Shown: positions 1-13,600 of the stretch, in pieces
How the letters are laid out: each line of letters begins with the position of its first letter
Position numbering within the stretch: position 1 is the first letter of the stretch
Origin: Patiria miniata
Taxonomy: Eukaryota; Echinodermata; Asteroidea; Valvatida; Asterinidae
Reading direction: 5' to 3'
Length of the DNA stretch: 64,000 nucleotides
Assembly (NCBI RefSeq): GCF_015706575.1
Contig: NW_024037072.1
Span: 1,865,001 to 1,929,000 of the forward strand
Made by a program: the position numbers and the translations under genes
The notes under the pieces: generated by a model
What the model saw: only the letters and a program-made list of their open reading frames with translations
What the model was told of the DNA's origin: nothing
Databases searched by the model: none

Positions 1-270
1 GCCAGCTAGACTGGTTCCCTGAACTTACAATTCCCTGATGTCTATAATTTGCTCCGTTTCATCTTACGTGGAGTCAGGGAACCAGACTACATGAACGCGA
101 TTGTTTTTCAGACTACAGGAACGCGATTAAATTTCTTGCTTTTTCCAGCATCTACATTCTACAAACACAAAACTTCAAGCAAGTCAGTGTAACAAATTGG
201 TATAAAATACTAAACCCCAAATCCATCCATTTCTGAAAATTGCAGCAAAAGCAAATATTATATGTTCCCT
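1..270 (+). mobile_element. piggyBac-like TTAA MITE, truncated by window edge
   Basis: The first ~270 bases match the right part of the complete element at 35429-35942: the same gccagctagactggttccct, the same ggagtcagggaaccagacta, and the same end (gcaaaagcaaat, then attccct-like terminus). The terminal TTAA is decayed here. It lies directly upstream of the first visible INVS exon. Confidence 0.7.
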
Positions 271-332
271 TTTATTCTTTGTTTAAAATAGATTGTGAAT
301 TACTCCATGCACGTTTGTACATTGAATGACAG

Positions 333-3300
333 ATAGTCACGATGACATTGATGCCGGTGACCAGTTTGGTCGTACCCCACTGATGCTGACTGTGCTAGCC
401 GACCGGCTGGAATGCGCTGAGCTTCTTATTAAGCACAGTGCTAAAGTCAATAGTGTGGACAATGCAGGCAGGACAGCATTCCACTGGGCAGCTTACAAGG
501 TGGGAACTAAAGAGTTTTCTTTATTGTTCATTTCTGGTAATGAAGACAACACATTTTTCAAAAGTGCCCATGGCTCTGTCGACTTTGGAACCTGTCACAT
601 CATGTCAATCAGATATGTGGACTAAGCTGTTGATTGGTCGATTTGGATGCCATGTTTTTGTAATACAACAACCGGTTACTGAAGACCCGATATAGAAGGC
701 TCCCACTGAATGGTCAGAATCTCGAGGTCAAGACGCAGTCTTGTTTTGCATTATTAATCGCCGAATCTGCTCGCGTATCATAGACAGTTACTGGGCAACA
801 AGATATTCCATAGACTAGTAGTTTGCCAGCCCCCCAAAAAATCGGAAGGGCAAAAACAAAATTATTCAGTTTTTAAGGTGGGAGGAAAATCCCATATGAA
901 TATTGTATGGAAAAGCCTCTGATTCATGTAGGGACTGAAAAGTCACTCCACGTGCTGGCCAGAGTAGGATTTAAACCCAGGCCAAAAAGATGGAAAACAA
1001 GAAAAGTACAAACTTTACTTCCAAATTCAACAGGTTTATGGGTGTTTTTTTTTTTATTTACAAATCTCGACTGCTGTGATCTGTCGACAGTAAGGTTGAA
1101 AAGTGGTTTCTTTTAGGTAACGGCCCTCTGCATTGTGAATTGTAAAGCTGTGAATGAGACTTGCAGGTTTTGGTGGAGGTGAACAAAGAATTGAAGGTTT
1201 GCAGTAACACCACGGTGAATGATATCTCTTTTTGAGTTGATGTGGTTCTGAGGAAAACCAGTTGTTCATTTCGAACAGTGTGCTCTGATGACGAACAGAG
1301 CACACTGTTCGAAACGTCGAGTTAAAACAACTGGTTTTTCCCAGAACCACACAACTCAAAAAGAGATACGGTGTTACTGCAAACCTTCCATTCTTTGTAT
1401 AACTGTGCATTTGTGAAGAATTTAGCATTCAATTATTCCAACTTAGACTTCATGGAATATTCAAATATTCTATTTTGAAATGCACTGATCAAGATAAACA
1501 TGCGCCAGCCTAAACTAGCCAACAATCAGGATTAGCAAAAAGCTTAATAAAATGAGGTACAGAACAGGTAGGAGAATGGCTTATATTTGACCGATTTTAA
1601 AGTAGAAATTTCGGCTAATATTCCTTATGAATAGAAGTTCTTAAATCAGCAAAAGTGTGGCATTTGACTAGAACCACGCAAATTGTACGATTACAAATGA
1701 TATCTTGGACCTTTTACATCATCACCCCGAGATTGCTCACGTATTTTTAATATTTGAATTTGAAAGAAGCTTTTCAGTTCAAGTTGATGATTTGAAAATG
1801 TGAATATTCCGTATATTTGCCACAGTCCTGTAAGTTTGCACACAAACCGTGTGTACGTTTTGGGCTGGAAGATTTCATTATTTGTAAAGCATTGGACTGG
1901 TTACATTCTTAATAGTGTTTTTCAATGAAGTGTTCTATTCTGAATGACAGGGTAACCTGAGGTTATGCAAGCTGCTTCTCGCCAAGGGAGCCAACTGGAG
2001 GATTAAAGACAAGGAGGGCCAGTCGGCATTGCACCTAGCAACTCGCCATGACAACACCAAATGCCTGATGCTGTTGATCAAACAACTGGAGCCAGGTGAA
2101 CAAGACGAACAGGACAATGCGAAGGTGAAGACCTAGTCAATGCTTTTATCGATCCTCTCATAAACTGCATGGAATTTGAACCATTTTCTTAGTCATGGCA
2201 GTGATGAAACCTACAATAGGCTTTATTCATGAGTCGGCCATATTAAATTGAAAATAAGGTCAAATCTTCAATTTTTGGAGCTTGCGAATAGAAATGAAAG
2301 CAATAAAATAAAGCTAATTACAAATTAATACAAGTCTGCTCTGACGAAGAAATTAATATTTGTGATTCATTATACGCTAATGTTTTCAGCCACACTGAAA
2401 AACAATTTGTCCGTTTTGTACAACTGATCGGTTCAGGCACTTGTGACATGCGTATTCACATACATCCCTATGTGAATTGTTTTTGTTTTGCTGTAAGAAC
2501 ACTTGCCCTTTTTTTGTGATCCATGGACAGAACTTTAATACGGTGTTTGTGTTCAAAATTCCGTAACTTGAAAAGTACATGAGTGATATGAATGATTCCT
2601 GTACTAAAAGAAAGCTTATTAATTTGGCTTTCATAGCCTAGATTTTGAAAGTGCTACATGCAGAACTTCATTAACACAATGGTCCTGACATTTGGGTTTC
2701 CGTTTTTTGACTTGCCCTGTACAGTAGACATTGTAATCCCTAACTTTACAAGCACAGTTGCCTTAAGGTGTGTAAAGTTATGATTTAATTTTTTTGTCTT
2801 TTTATCAAACTTGATGATGAGTTATTTTTATTTTGTATTTTCACAGAGAACTGCTCTACACTGGAGTTCTTCCTATGGGAATGAAGAGGCCGTCAAACTT
2901 CTAATCAAACATGCAAGTATTATTTGGATTCGATGTAAGAGATCGTAATGATTTTGAGAAAAAGAAAAAAAAATCTGTAACATGAACAAAGATATAAAAA
3001 ACCAATTTGAAGATGGAATTTTATGTTAACCCTAGCCTTCCCAAGTGCATCAAAATCCATTCCCAAATTTGGGGGAATTTTGGCAGATAAGCCATGCGTA
3101 GCAAATCCATCCGAATCCACCAGTGGTGGATTGCAATGGATGTGGTCCTGAAGCATTATGCAAAGCAGTGTCAGTGATGGATTTTGATACACTTGGTCCT
3201 CTACTTTAGTAAAAAAAAAGTCAGTAGGGAGTTAGGGTTATAAGGTTGGAATTTGTCATCTTCGTTTCATAACAGAACCTGATACTTTGAAGAAAAAAAA

Positions 3301-6300
3301 TCACCTTAACAATGTTGACATGAGCAATATGTAAAAAGCACTGCCTTTAATGGGAATTTTTGTCTTGATTTTCCCAACAGAACTCCAATATCGGCATACC
3401 TGACGTTGACGGCAAGACCCCTCTCCATTGGGCTGCCAGTGCTGGTCATGATGTGTCTGCTGTCAACACTGTACAGCTCATACTGGTCAGTGTTTAACCA
3501 GGGAACAATTTCATAGAGCTGCTATATATAGGCGCAACTATTTGCTGATCACAAACGACTTTTTTTAGAGGGGGACTTCGGACATTTTCCAACTTTTCAC
3601 TATACTTGTTCAAACAAAATTTATGATGTGCTCATTCAGACTTTAAGTATGTGGACGAATTTGACATGTGACAGCTCAAAATTGATTGCGCTTAGTCCTT
3701 TCGCCAAACTTTTTTTTTTCTAATTTCACATTTTGGATATCAGCCTGTGGACAACAGTGAAGATGTGAAAAATGTACTCTCAGTGTTTTTTAGTCAAAAC
3801 CATTCTTCAATGGCTGATGAAGTAAGTGCTATCACCTGGAGGCTTTGATTTAAGCTCTTGGGTGGCATGGGTGGCTTGTGCGTAAAGCGCTCGCCTCTCA
3901 CCAAGGTGACCTCGGTTCGAATCCTGGCCGCGGATCGCATGTGAGTAGAGTTGTGCATTGGTTCTCTCCTGTGCCACGAGGTTTTTTCTCCGGGCCCTCC
4001 GGTTTTCCTCCCTCCGGAAAAATCAAACACTTTCGATCTCAGGCTGTGCTCCGTGGTCATATATGGGTCGATGTGGCCGGCAGCCATAGGCGCCTTTACA
4101 TGCCAGCGGCCCGACCACGTTGTAGCCGCGTCCTTCGCAATTCAGCATACCAGCTGCGAGTAAGGATGATTAGCCTCCCAAATTATTATTATTATTATAT
4201 TACCGACATACCACTCTGGAAGCTGAATCTGGGTACTTGAAGAAAAAAAATTGCCACTGGGTCTTAAGAACGAGACAGGAAAATTCTGTAAGCCCTTTTT
4301 AATGAATTTTCATTGGGAATACAAAGCATTTATAAGGTGCACAATCGTCACTCGAAGGTGCCGATCAATTGTTTTGATTGTTTTGATCAGGACACAGAGC
4401 CCAGTGTGATTACTTGGCAGGACTACGAGGGTCGGACCGCCCTTCATCTAGCCGTTGCCCAGGGCAATGAGACCATAGCTCAACAGCTCATCAATTTTCA
4501 GGTGGGTGGAATATCTTGCATTGGACTGACCAATAAATTAATCTGTGTATTCGAGAATGAAATGAAAACCAAATGAAATCTTGAGACTTGAACACTGCAT
4601 TAAGGGCAGTGTCATAACTTGGGTCCATTTTGCAGAGGGGCCGCATTTTTTTTCGGGGGAGGGGGGGTGTACTGAATGGGTTTGTAACAATTGTTCTTAT
4701 TTTCGCCTTCCCTCTAAGCAGTGACTAACAGTCAAATGTGATTACAGCCAAATATAGCAAAACAAATAGATTTAGAAAGCTGTCGATTTGAAGAGCAATA
4801 CCCAATTTTAAAAAAATCCATTCAGAGGGAATAACACAAAACATAATTCATAAGATGGAATTTTGGGTCGGGGTGATGTAAATCAAATTAAGTTTTGCCC
4901 TTCACCGACGTATAAACGTCGTGTGGTAAGACATCTGCACTAGAAAGCAGGAGGTCGTGGGTTGGAGTCCCACCCGAGTGATTTTTTCCAACTTTCACTC
5001 GGGAGGTTACACACTGAGTAAACAGTGTTTATACGTCGGTGAAGGGCAAAACCTAATTTGATGTACAACAAAACATAGCTATAATTTAAACAGAAACGGT
5101 AGAAACTGAACTTTCCTGTCTTCGATGTTTTTACATGTTGTTCATTTACCATGTTCTGAAAATAAACCACATCCTGTGTTCTTTGAATATTTTTTGTCGG
5201 GCATAGACGAGTTTGGTGAAGTGTAACGTTTCGGTCCTGGACAACATGTTCCGCACCCCTCTGCACTGGGCGGCAGTGCTTGGCCACACCCACATTGTGG
5301 AGCTTCTGCTTGACGCGGGGGCCAACGTGACCAGCTCAGATGCCAACGGGGCCACGCCATTGCATTACGCTGCACAGAATAACCATGCGGTGAGTCGACA
5401 TGTCCAGTTGTAAAAATTCTGCTCAGCAATACTTCAGTATAAGAGTATGCCTGATATTTACTGCATGGATATTACTACAGGAGTGAGTAGCTGCACACTC
5501 AATAGAAATCTACAGCTAATCCTATGATAAGCACATTAGCGGCTTCCGAATAACTGTATTTAGAGTCTTTGCTGTTTAGTGCACTCCATGTGGAGGGTTT
5601 GGGCTCCGTGCGCGAACAAGAGAGGGCGCTTTTTGACCACTTTCAAGCCCAGTGGACGGGGGACACGGCATGCGTGTACTGATTCACGGGTGTATAGTGT
5701 GAAGCGCACATGACTGTATTTTGTTCACAAAACCATAGCATTTTTGTGCGAGTGTCGGGCGTTTTCAGCAATGCATTCGAAGTTCTCTACCAGTGGTCAC
5801 CCCCAACTCTCTTACTGTCCATTGAGGGGGTACTTGTTCACGGAGACCAGTGGCGTATTCAGCTAAAATTGCAATCAGAGTACACGGTTTAAGAAAGAGC
5901 ATTTTCAGAAGATTAGGGGAAATGACATTCCTTTTATGAGGCTAGGCATGGAACGGTAGAGTATGTCATTGTATCTACTCACACAAGCCAATAAGGGTAC
6001 GTAGTGAGGGTTATGTGCAACGGTTCATCCACGCAACAAAGCTTTAAACTTCAAAGGCATGGAGTGTGCCCAAATTTGTAAATTGTACCAGAGTTGTAGC
6101 CGTTTCCATTACAAGGCGTATCACGACTTGAATCAAAATGCAATTACAACTGTGTCTTTGTTTGAAATAGGATACCGTGGCAGCTTTTCTGAGTCGTGAG
6201 GGCATCACTGATGAGCCCGATCTGGAGGGGCGCACCGCACTGATGTGGGCGGCAGGCAAAGGTGCCGATGAGGTGATTGTCCGCATGGTTGAAATCAGCC

Positions 6301-9300
6301 AGCCAGACATCAATGCCACGGATAAAACAGGCGCAACAGGTGAGTTTCTTGTCAGCAAAGAGCTCGTTTGAGACAGACTATGGTTAAAGCCATTGTTTGA
6401 CTAACTTCACCTACCTACCTACCTACCTACCTACCTACCTACCTACCTATCTACCTATCTACCTACCTTGGCCGATCTTCCGATCGAACCAAGGAAATGA
6501 AGCCTCTCCAGATGTCCAGACTTCACTCGAACTAAGGATGGTTGCAGTGGCGTACTCGAGGGGAGGGGGGGGGGGGGGGCTTGAGCCCCCCTCCCCCCAA
6601 GAGGTTGTCAATTTTTTTTTAAATTTTTTTTTTGGTAATTTGTTTTTACTCCCACGATTTGACCTTGGTGATATTTTCTGCGGCCACAAATTTTCTGTAA
6701 AATTTTTGAACAAATTCAAACTTCTAAAAAATGTGGAAACAAAAATTGTGAGGCCCCCCCCCCAAGCCATATCCTGGGTACGCCACTGGATGGTTGGACT
6801 ACTCTAGTCAACTATATGGAAACGGGGCACGGTTGCATCACTGGTTACCAATAACCATTGCATCATAAAGCACAACGGGGAGCCAGGACCATGAAGTTTT
6901 GTGATGAAATTTTGACTATCGTTTGACTATAGAGACCTTTCGCACATTGCATTTAGTGCACAGATGTAAGTTGCATCGCAAATCAACCACTAGTCGACTA
7001 ATGGTCCTCACCGGAATAATGCTCAAGGCAGCTTGTTTCAGGCCGTTATGCTAACCCCAAGGCTTTTTCAAAATCCTGCTGGAGGTTTTGAAGGCAAGAT
7101 ACAACATTTGCTTTTGCTGTAATTTTCAGAAATTGTCATTTGTTTGTGGTACCACTACACTGAGATTAATTTGTGCAAATATCTTTTATTGGATTGCTTT
7201 TTGTTTAGCCCTTCACGCGGCAGCTATGTGTGGACATCCGAGCACAATCCAAGTACTTTTAGAGGTAAGTGCTCACAACTGCTAACCGAAACTATTAACA
7301 GTAAATTTAATTACTAAGCAATATGTACATCACTTGATATCCAGGTCCGTATTAAACACATTTAGAAATTGTACGTTTCAACCTGTTTGCAGAAATCTGA
7401 ACTCTGAAAGCATACATTTGTTTCAGTCAGCAAAGCTCAGGCCAAGGCAGAATGAAATAAACACTGCTCCCATTTTCAACACACTGTGGGTAGAAATCTT
7501 TGTGTGTAGAACTTGTCGAAAAGAAAAATGCACATTTTGGGTAATTTCAATCATTTTCAAAGCCATGTACATGTATGATCACTTGCAGATACCTACCAAT
7601 TTCATATTTAGGACTGTTATCAATACCCTGTGGAGTTATTCAGCCTGAAATGGTATCATTTGAATGAAACTAGCATTGAACGTTGTTTCAAAATAGGGTG
7701 CCTGCAGGTACACTGGGTTCGACCTTTTGTTCACTAGCCAGCAGGCTACTGAAACAGACTCTGAACTAGCCCGTGGGCATTTTTACTAGCCTGTTTTTCT
7801 TTTATGGAGTGTCTCATAAACAACAATGTGCATACATTCAAACGTGTATCCTGAAGCAATCTTGTCAGCGTTTCTAATCAACAGATCTAATAATTTAATT
7901 CTAAACAGTTAATAAAATTATTATTCATCTTTGCCGTATCCCAATAAGTTTTGACTCGCCAGCGGGGCTACTTAAGGAATACTTTGACTATCTCGCTGCT
8001 GTTTTGACTAGCATTTGGCTAGCGGGTTGCTGCTAAAATCGAACCCTGGGTACACTGTTTTTTACATGCACTAGCAAAGGAATCCAGTTACCAGAACCCC
8101 CCCCCAAAAAAAATTGTTTTCCAAACTGCAACTTCAACAAGTCAGTCGTTGTGCACCGTACTTAAGGATCTTGAGCAATTTTGTTGCTTCAAACTGAAAA
8201 CAAAATGCACACAAACAAATGATCCTATCCAACTGCTGTTGCTATGGTAACAGCCAATCAGCATCCAGGATTTGAGTATGCTTGAAGTAAAATGTACATA
8301 TATGTACAAAGTGATAACTGTATCATCCTGAAAAGAATTAATTTCTGTCTTGGAAATGATGAAAATATTTCGTTTGTTTTGGAACGAATTTGTTTTGACA
8401 GCTTGGTGCAAATGTGAACATGTTAGACCAGTCCAAGCATACACCACTGTTCAGGGCAGCAGAGATGGGACATACACTGGTAGCCAAGGCACTCGTTCAA
8501 GGTCAGTTTTGGACGGTTTCAAACAAAGCCTAAGCTGGTTCCCACTGCATGCCTTAGGGTTCAAGAAACAGAATGGACAGGGACAGATCCAGACGGATAC
8601 TTTGCAAAAAAGGAGGCTTTATCTATGTGACATGTCCAGCTGCAAGGCAGTGGCGCACCCAGGATTTGGCTTGGGGGGGGGGGGGGGGGCTCACATGTTT
8701 TTTTCAAATGTTTTTTTTTTTTCAAAATAATTATGCCCAAAATTTTGGGCCGCAGAAAAACAAACTGTTTTTGGGGGGGGGGGGAGGGTGACAGACTATT
8801 TTGACATTGATGGCGCCATTTGCACTCCTATTATGGTACTCAAAAATATGCCACATACATATCACCATGGTCAAATCGCGGGACAAACAACAATTTCCCC
8901 CCCCCCCCCTCCCCTGGGTGCGCCACTGCTGCAGGGGATATTTTTCCAGAGACAGTTTGAAATCTGTGATACTTTCTCATGCATATTGGGGCATCTGAGA
9001 ATTAATTTTTTTATTAAAAAAAATTTAGTTTTGTTTTTCCAAATGTATGGCAACAAAAGGTGAGGGGGTGAAGTCCTTCCCTTACTTAACAATCGGCCTA
9101 AACTGAATCTGGTAACAGCTTTGTCATTGAAGATTCTAAGATGACATCACAGTTTTGCTCATGAATATGGAAATTAGTATTATCATACAAAGAACTGAAG
9201 GCAATGAAAACACTTGAGGAATGGTAGTTCATGCTTGTCAATGATGTAATAAAATGTGGATCGTATGGTGTGACAAGTTCTGATCCACTTGATGACAGGT

Positions 9301-10613
9301 GGTGCGCATGTTGACATTCTGGATCAGGAGGGACGGTCGCCTCTTCACTGGTATGTCTTGAATTTAGCTTGTGTTAAAGCCAGTGAATCTGTGCCATGTA
9401 TCCCTCATCCATAAATACCTAAGACAGTTTACCCATTCCTATTGGTCAAGAGCCCATTAGGTGGGTGGTTTTCAACGGTTGATATAACACCAACTGGTTT
9501 TAAACACTTTTTTTCTGGTCTCACGTGAAATTTGGAGCCCTATAAAATCTGGTCCCTTTTACCCTTTTATTGGTTGAACCCTCATCACACGTGACCAGTC
9601 ACTCTCCTAATTATCTTCACTTAGGCATACCCAATACTCATAGAGTCCTAAATTCACACTACACCGGCACCGCTGCATTCTGCGCCACATCGCACAGTAT
9701 GGGCCATGCTCGTGCCAATCGCCATATAAGGAGATTTTTAGTACTACTCGGGCGAGGCACATACCATAACCATAGCTTGAGGGGTGTTTCACAAAACACA
9801 AAGTAAAATTGTTGAAACAAATTTTACAAAATCTTTGGGATTTCTAATTTTTGACTTGTTTTGACTCTTTGACGGAAAGTGTTTATGAGTGGGAATAAAT
9901 ATGCGCTTGGTTGTTATTAAACAAGTACGTTTCAAACCGGGCAGGGGCCTGGTCACCGATAATGTCCCAAGCCTACGACTAGGCCCCTAGCTGGTTTGAA
10001 ACGCACTTGTTTAAAATCGGCCAAGCTCATATTTATTCCCTCAGCAAAGGTGCTCTGTATGAAATATTATTGCTTACAAAGCATGGGTGAAAGCTATAGT
10101 TTTGATTGAAAAATACACTTCCTTTAGTCTCTTGGCTGCAAAAAACATGTCATTGTGTACATTCATTTCAAAGGGTGCTTGCTGGGTGAAGGTGTTTCCT
10201 AGATTTTATAAGGGTAGGTGGCTTAGGTGTTAAAGCCAACATATATGAGCCCACAGGCTTATAAGCAATGAACTGAGATTTGCAATAAAGTTTGACTTTA
10301 TTTTAGGAATGTAAATTTGGGATTTCTTTCAACAAATTGGTCAGAGAGAATAGGAATGGTTATATTTATAGCCCCTCCCCCCCCCCCATCTTAAGTTGAC
10401 CCTTGGTGATATTTTCCTTTTCTTTTTGGTTACAGGGCAGCATTAGGTGGTCACACCTGTATCTGTTCCATCCTGATCAGTGAGGACGTTGACCCCAACA
10501 TTCAGGATTTCAGCGGCAGGACTCCTCTGCAGTGTGCCAGCTATGGAGGCTTCACCAACAGTATCTCCCTCCTGCTGGACAAAGAAGCCGATCCTAACTC
10601 TCAAGACATTGAA
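333..10613 (+). CDS. INVS: INVS ankyrin-repeat exons
   Basis: Eleven exons encode a near-continuous ankyrin solenoid. Successive repeat cores visible are GRTPLMLTVLADRLECAELL, GRTAFHWAAYKGN, GQSALHLATRHDN, RTALHWSSYGNE, GKTPLHWAASAGH, GRTALHLAVAQGN, RTPLHWAAVLGH, GATPLHYAAQNNH, GRTALMWAAGKGA, GATALHAAAMCGH, HTPLFRAAEMGH, GRSPLHWAALGGH and GRTPLQCASYGG. Two more repeats follow in the next exon, giving 15; vertebrate inversin has 16, and the missing one should be upstream of the window. Several repeats are split by introns (for example inside the Trp codon joining 9350 to 10436), so exon borders do not coincide with repeat borders. Confidence 0.94.
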
Positions 10614-13600
10614 GTAAGCTCGCACAAACAAAGTCCATTTCAAGCTATTTTGGACCACCGGACCAAATTATTTCCACGATTTGAATTAAGTCTCCATTAA
10701 GAAATTTAAAAAAAGTTCAACATTTGAAATATTTAGGAGCCACTACATCAAAAGATCAACCGTTGCAATTGATAAGAACAATTCGAGAGTCCAGTCAATG
10801 GAAAATTATAAACATAAAGTTTGCCTGCCTGAAAGCAAAATCTATTTGATTTAACCTGAGTCCCTCCTTGCTTTCTTTATCTTCTACCTCTGTGACTTGG
10901 GTTCCAATCCAACCGAATTGGGTACTCAGTCAAGGCGTGGTCGGTTCCCTCCACCTGAACATTTCCTCATCGTCTTCTCTCTATGTATCTTCAGGCTTGC
11001 AAAGTATATTACCAGGGGAGCTTTTGAGGAATCCTTTGTTTCGTTACCATTTTCTTTACAATGAATAATAGTCCAGTAATAACAAATGGATAACAAATAC
11101 TTTGTTATCTCTACACAGGGCATGACCGCCTTGCACTGGTGCTGCAGTTCCGGTTACCTGGACGCCGCCAAGCTTCTTCTCGACAACGGAGCCTTCCCCA
11201 ACCACATTGAGTACACGGAGGACCGCTTGACTCCCCTAGACTATGCCTTACTGAACGAGCACCATCACGTGGCTCAGTACATGATCGAGCAGGGGGCGCT
11301 CTCCATCACTGGGATACGCGACATGGCCGCCATCCGGGTCCAGGCCTACTTCCGAGGTTACCGTGTCCGTAAGACCTTTGTGGAGAGGAAACAACTGTTG
11401 ATGAAGCATGAGCAACTCCGGAAAGATGCCGCAAAGTTAGTATGCGCGTACACATGTATTTGTAATGGTTCTGTGCTGTGCACTTGCCTGCCCTCTGCTG
11501 ATGAAAATATGACCAGTTATTGATTAGTGATGGTATATAGCAGTGCCATAGCAGTGCCATTTTACGTCATACACCCACAAGAGGCACATTTCTCTTGCAT
11601 GGATTTCAGCAAAAAAAAGGTGTACTCTACAGCATGATTTTTGCACACCATTTGTTTTATGTGTCAGACACACTCAGTGGTAGAGCAAAATTTAATCAAG
11701 ACTGTTTACTCTAACACATCTTGGTTGATTATGCCTTTTATAAAGGTTTAATTAATCCAAACAATGACATGTGTATTCTTAGTTCTTATGATCTGCTTTG
11801 GCATTCACAGGAAGAGAGTGGAGATGACCAAGAAAATTGAGACAGAAGAAACCTCAAGAAAAGACATAGGAAACTCTGATTCTCAGATGGGACAAGTGCG
11901 TAATGAAGAAGAAGTGAATGACGGAGAATCACACGTGGTGCACACTGAATTACAAACCACCTCCAAATTGGAAACGGAACTGGAGCCTGGACAACCCAAG
12001 AGACTGTGTTGGGAAGCAGAAACACAGAAAGCTTCTGAAAAGAGCAAAGAGGACACAGAAGCGACAGAAGAAAAATGTCATCCCGGAGATCAGACCAGCT
12101 CGGACAGCGGAAGGACTAGTGACTTCATCACAGATGATGAAGTTAATCTGGGATTGGGTGATTCAGATCACAAACGCCACAAGAAGGATCCCGTGACAGA
12201 AATCGAGGCCACTGGTCTCCAAAATTCCAGATCATCAGAAGTTGCAGAGGTTATCGGGAAAAGTGAAATAGACTTCTCAGATACGAACCACCAAACGGAC
12301 ACGCCAGTTGTGAATGCGAATTCAAATAACAGTAACAGTAATCTAGACTTTACAGCAAAAAGCCTAGAAAAGAGAGAAGTTGTCAAGTATGAAGATAGTA
12401 GATGTCTTGGAGAACCACAGAAATGTACATGCTCAATGGGTAATTGTGTAGGGAACTTATGTGGCATGGAGGTTGCTGTCAATCGGCAAGCGTCATCTGA
12501 GGACAGACAGCAGTCGGTTGAGATGGAGAGGCGGAGAGTTTGGAGGAGGAGGAGTGATGCAGCAGCTGTCATCCAAAGAGCATGGAGAAAGTAAGGAACA
12601 TACTCTGTCTTGGCAATGTGTGTCTTTCAGTTCTTTCATTCTTTCCATTTGTTCATTGAAAAAAAAAGATACATCACTAACCCATAGGTCCTTAAAGTGT
12701 CCTATGTACCCCACTGTTTTCTCCTCAAGCTAACCTGGTACTACATGTATATGTAACACATTGAAAACTTCAGTATAATTGCATTGAAATTCTGGAAACA
12801 GCTAAAGAGGGGGCAAAGTGATATGGACTCTACAAGTACCAAGTACAAATATAATTTTCATTTGAAAAACAAAATATGTAAGTAGCCAAAGGTCTTCATT
12901 ACCAATTTTCCGCTAGTTTGTTTGTGGATTGAGTGACTTTTGTTTTTGTATTTATTGGAGTGATCACTGATGCAAGTAGTCTGGGGTGCACCAACAAAAG
13001 AGTTGAATTTCCTGATAACGAAACATTACAATGGGGCATTCTCTTCATTGTGTGAAGGACAGGTAGGATTTTTACTCCAAAGAAAGTTTAAAACAAAATG
13101 TTCTTCACTGTATATGTTTCCACTGGAAAATCCACTCTTCGTTAAGGGGGTGCAATTACACACTCTGTATAAAATGAGCTTTGACACTTGTTAACTTTTT
13201 TTCAGTGCTCGCGAAATTTGAAAAGTTTAACCCTAAAGTGCCCAACTTCAAGCGTTTTTGTTAATTGTTCAAAATTCTGTAAAAAAAAAAAAGGAAATAA
13301 GTTTTACTCACTAAATATGTTGTTGTTGCTCTCTGGTATATCCTTGGTATATTGGATAGTCAATAGTAGTCACATACATAGTGATACACCCTGAAACACT
13401 GTCCTGCACACAGGGGAATTCCGCACTTTTTGCAGAAAATACGAGTGTCAGTGCTGCGCCCTCTCGCAAGAACTCGAATGAAACAAATAAATACAGGTCG
13501 TACCTGAATGAAAATGATATTATTAGAAAGAGCGAGAGCGCCCCCTTGTGATAACATGCTTACTCTATCTTGTACATGTACGAGGTTTGGCGATTTTAAG

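Noticed and set aside
3794..4240. Open frames on both strands over the SINE
   Set aside because: The sequence is a tRNA-derived SINE with A and B boxes; the frames are incidental.
10868..11068. Plus-strand 66-codon frame between INVS exons
   Set aside because: It lies wholly in an intron, is not in phase with splice sites, and shows no similarity to inversin.
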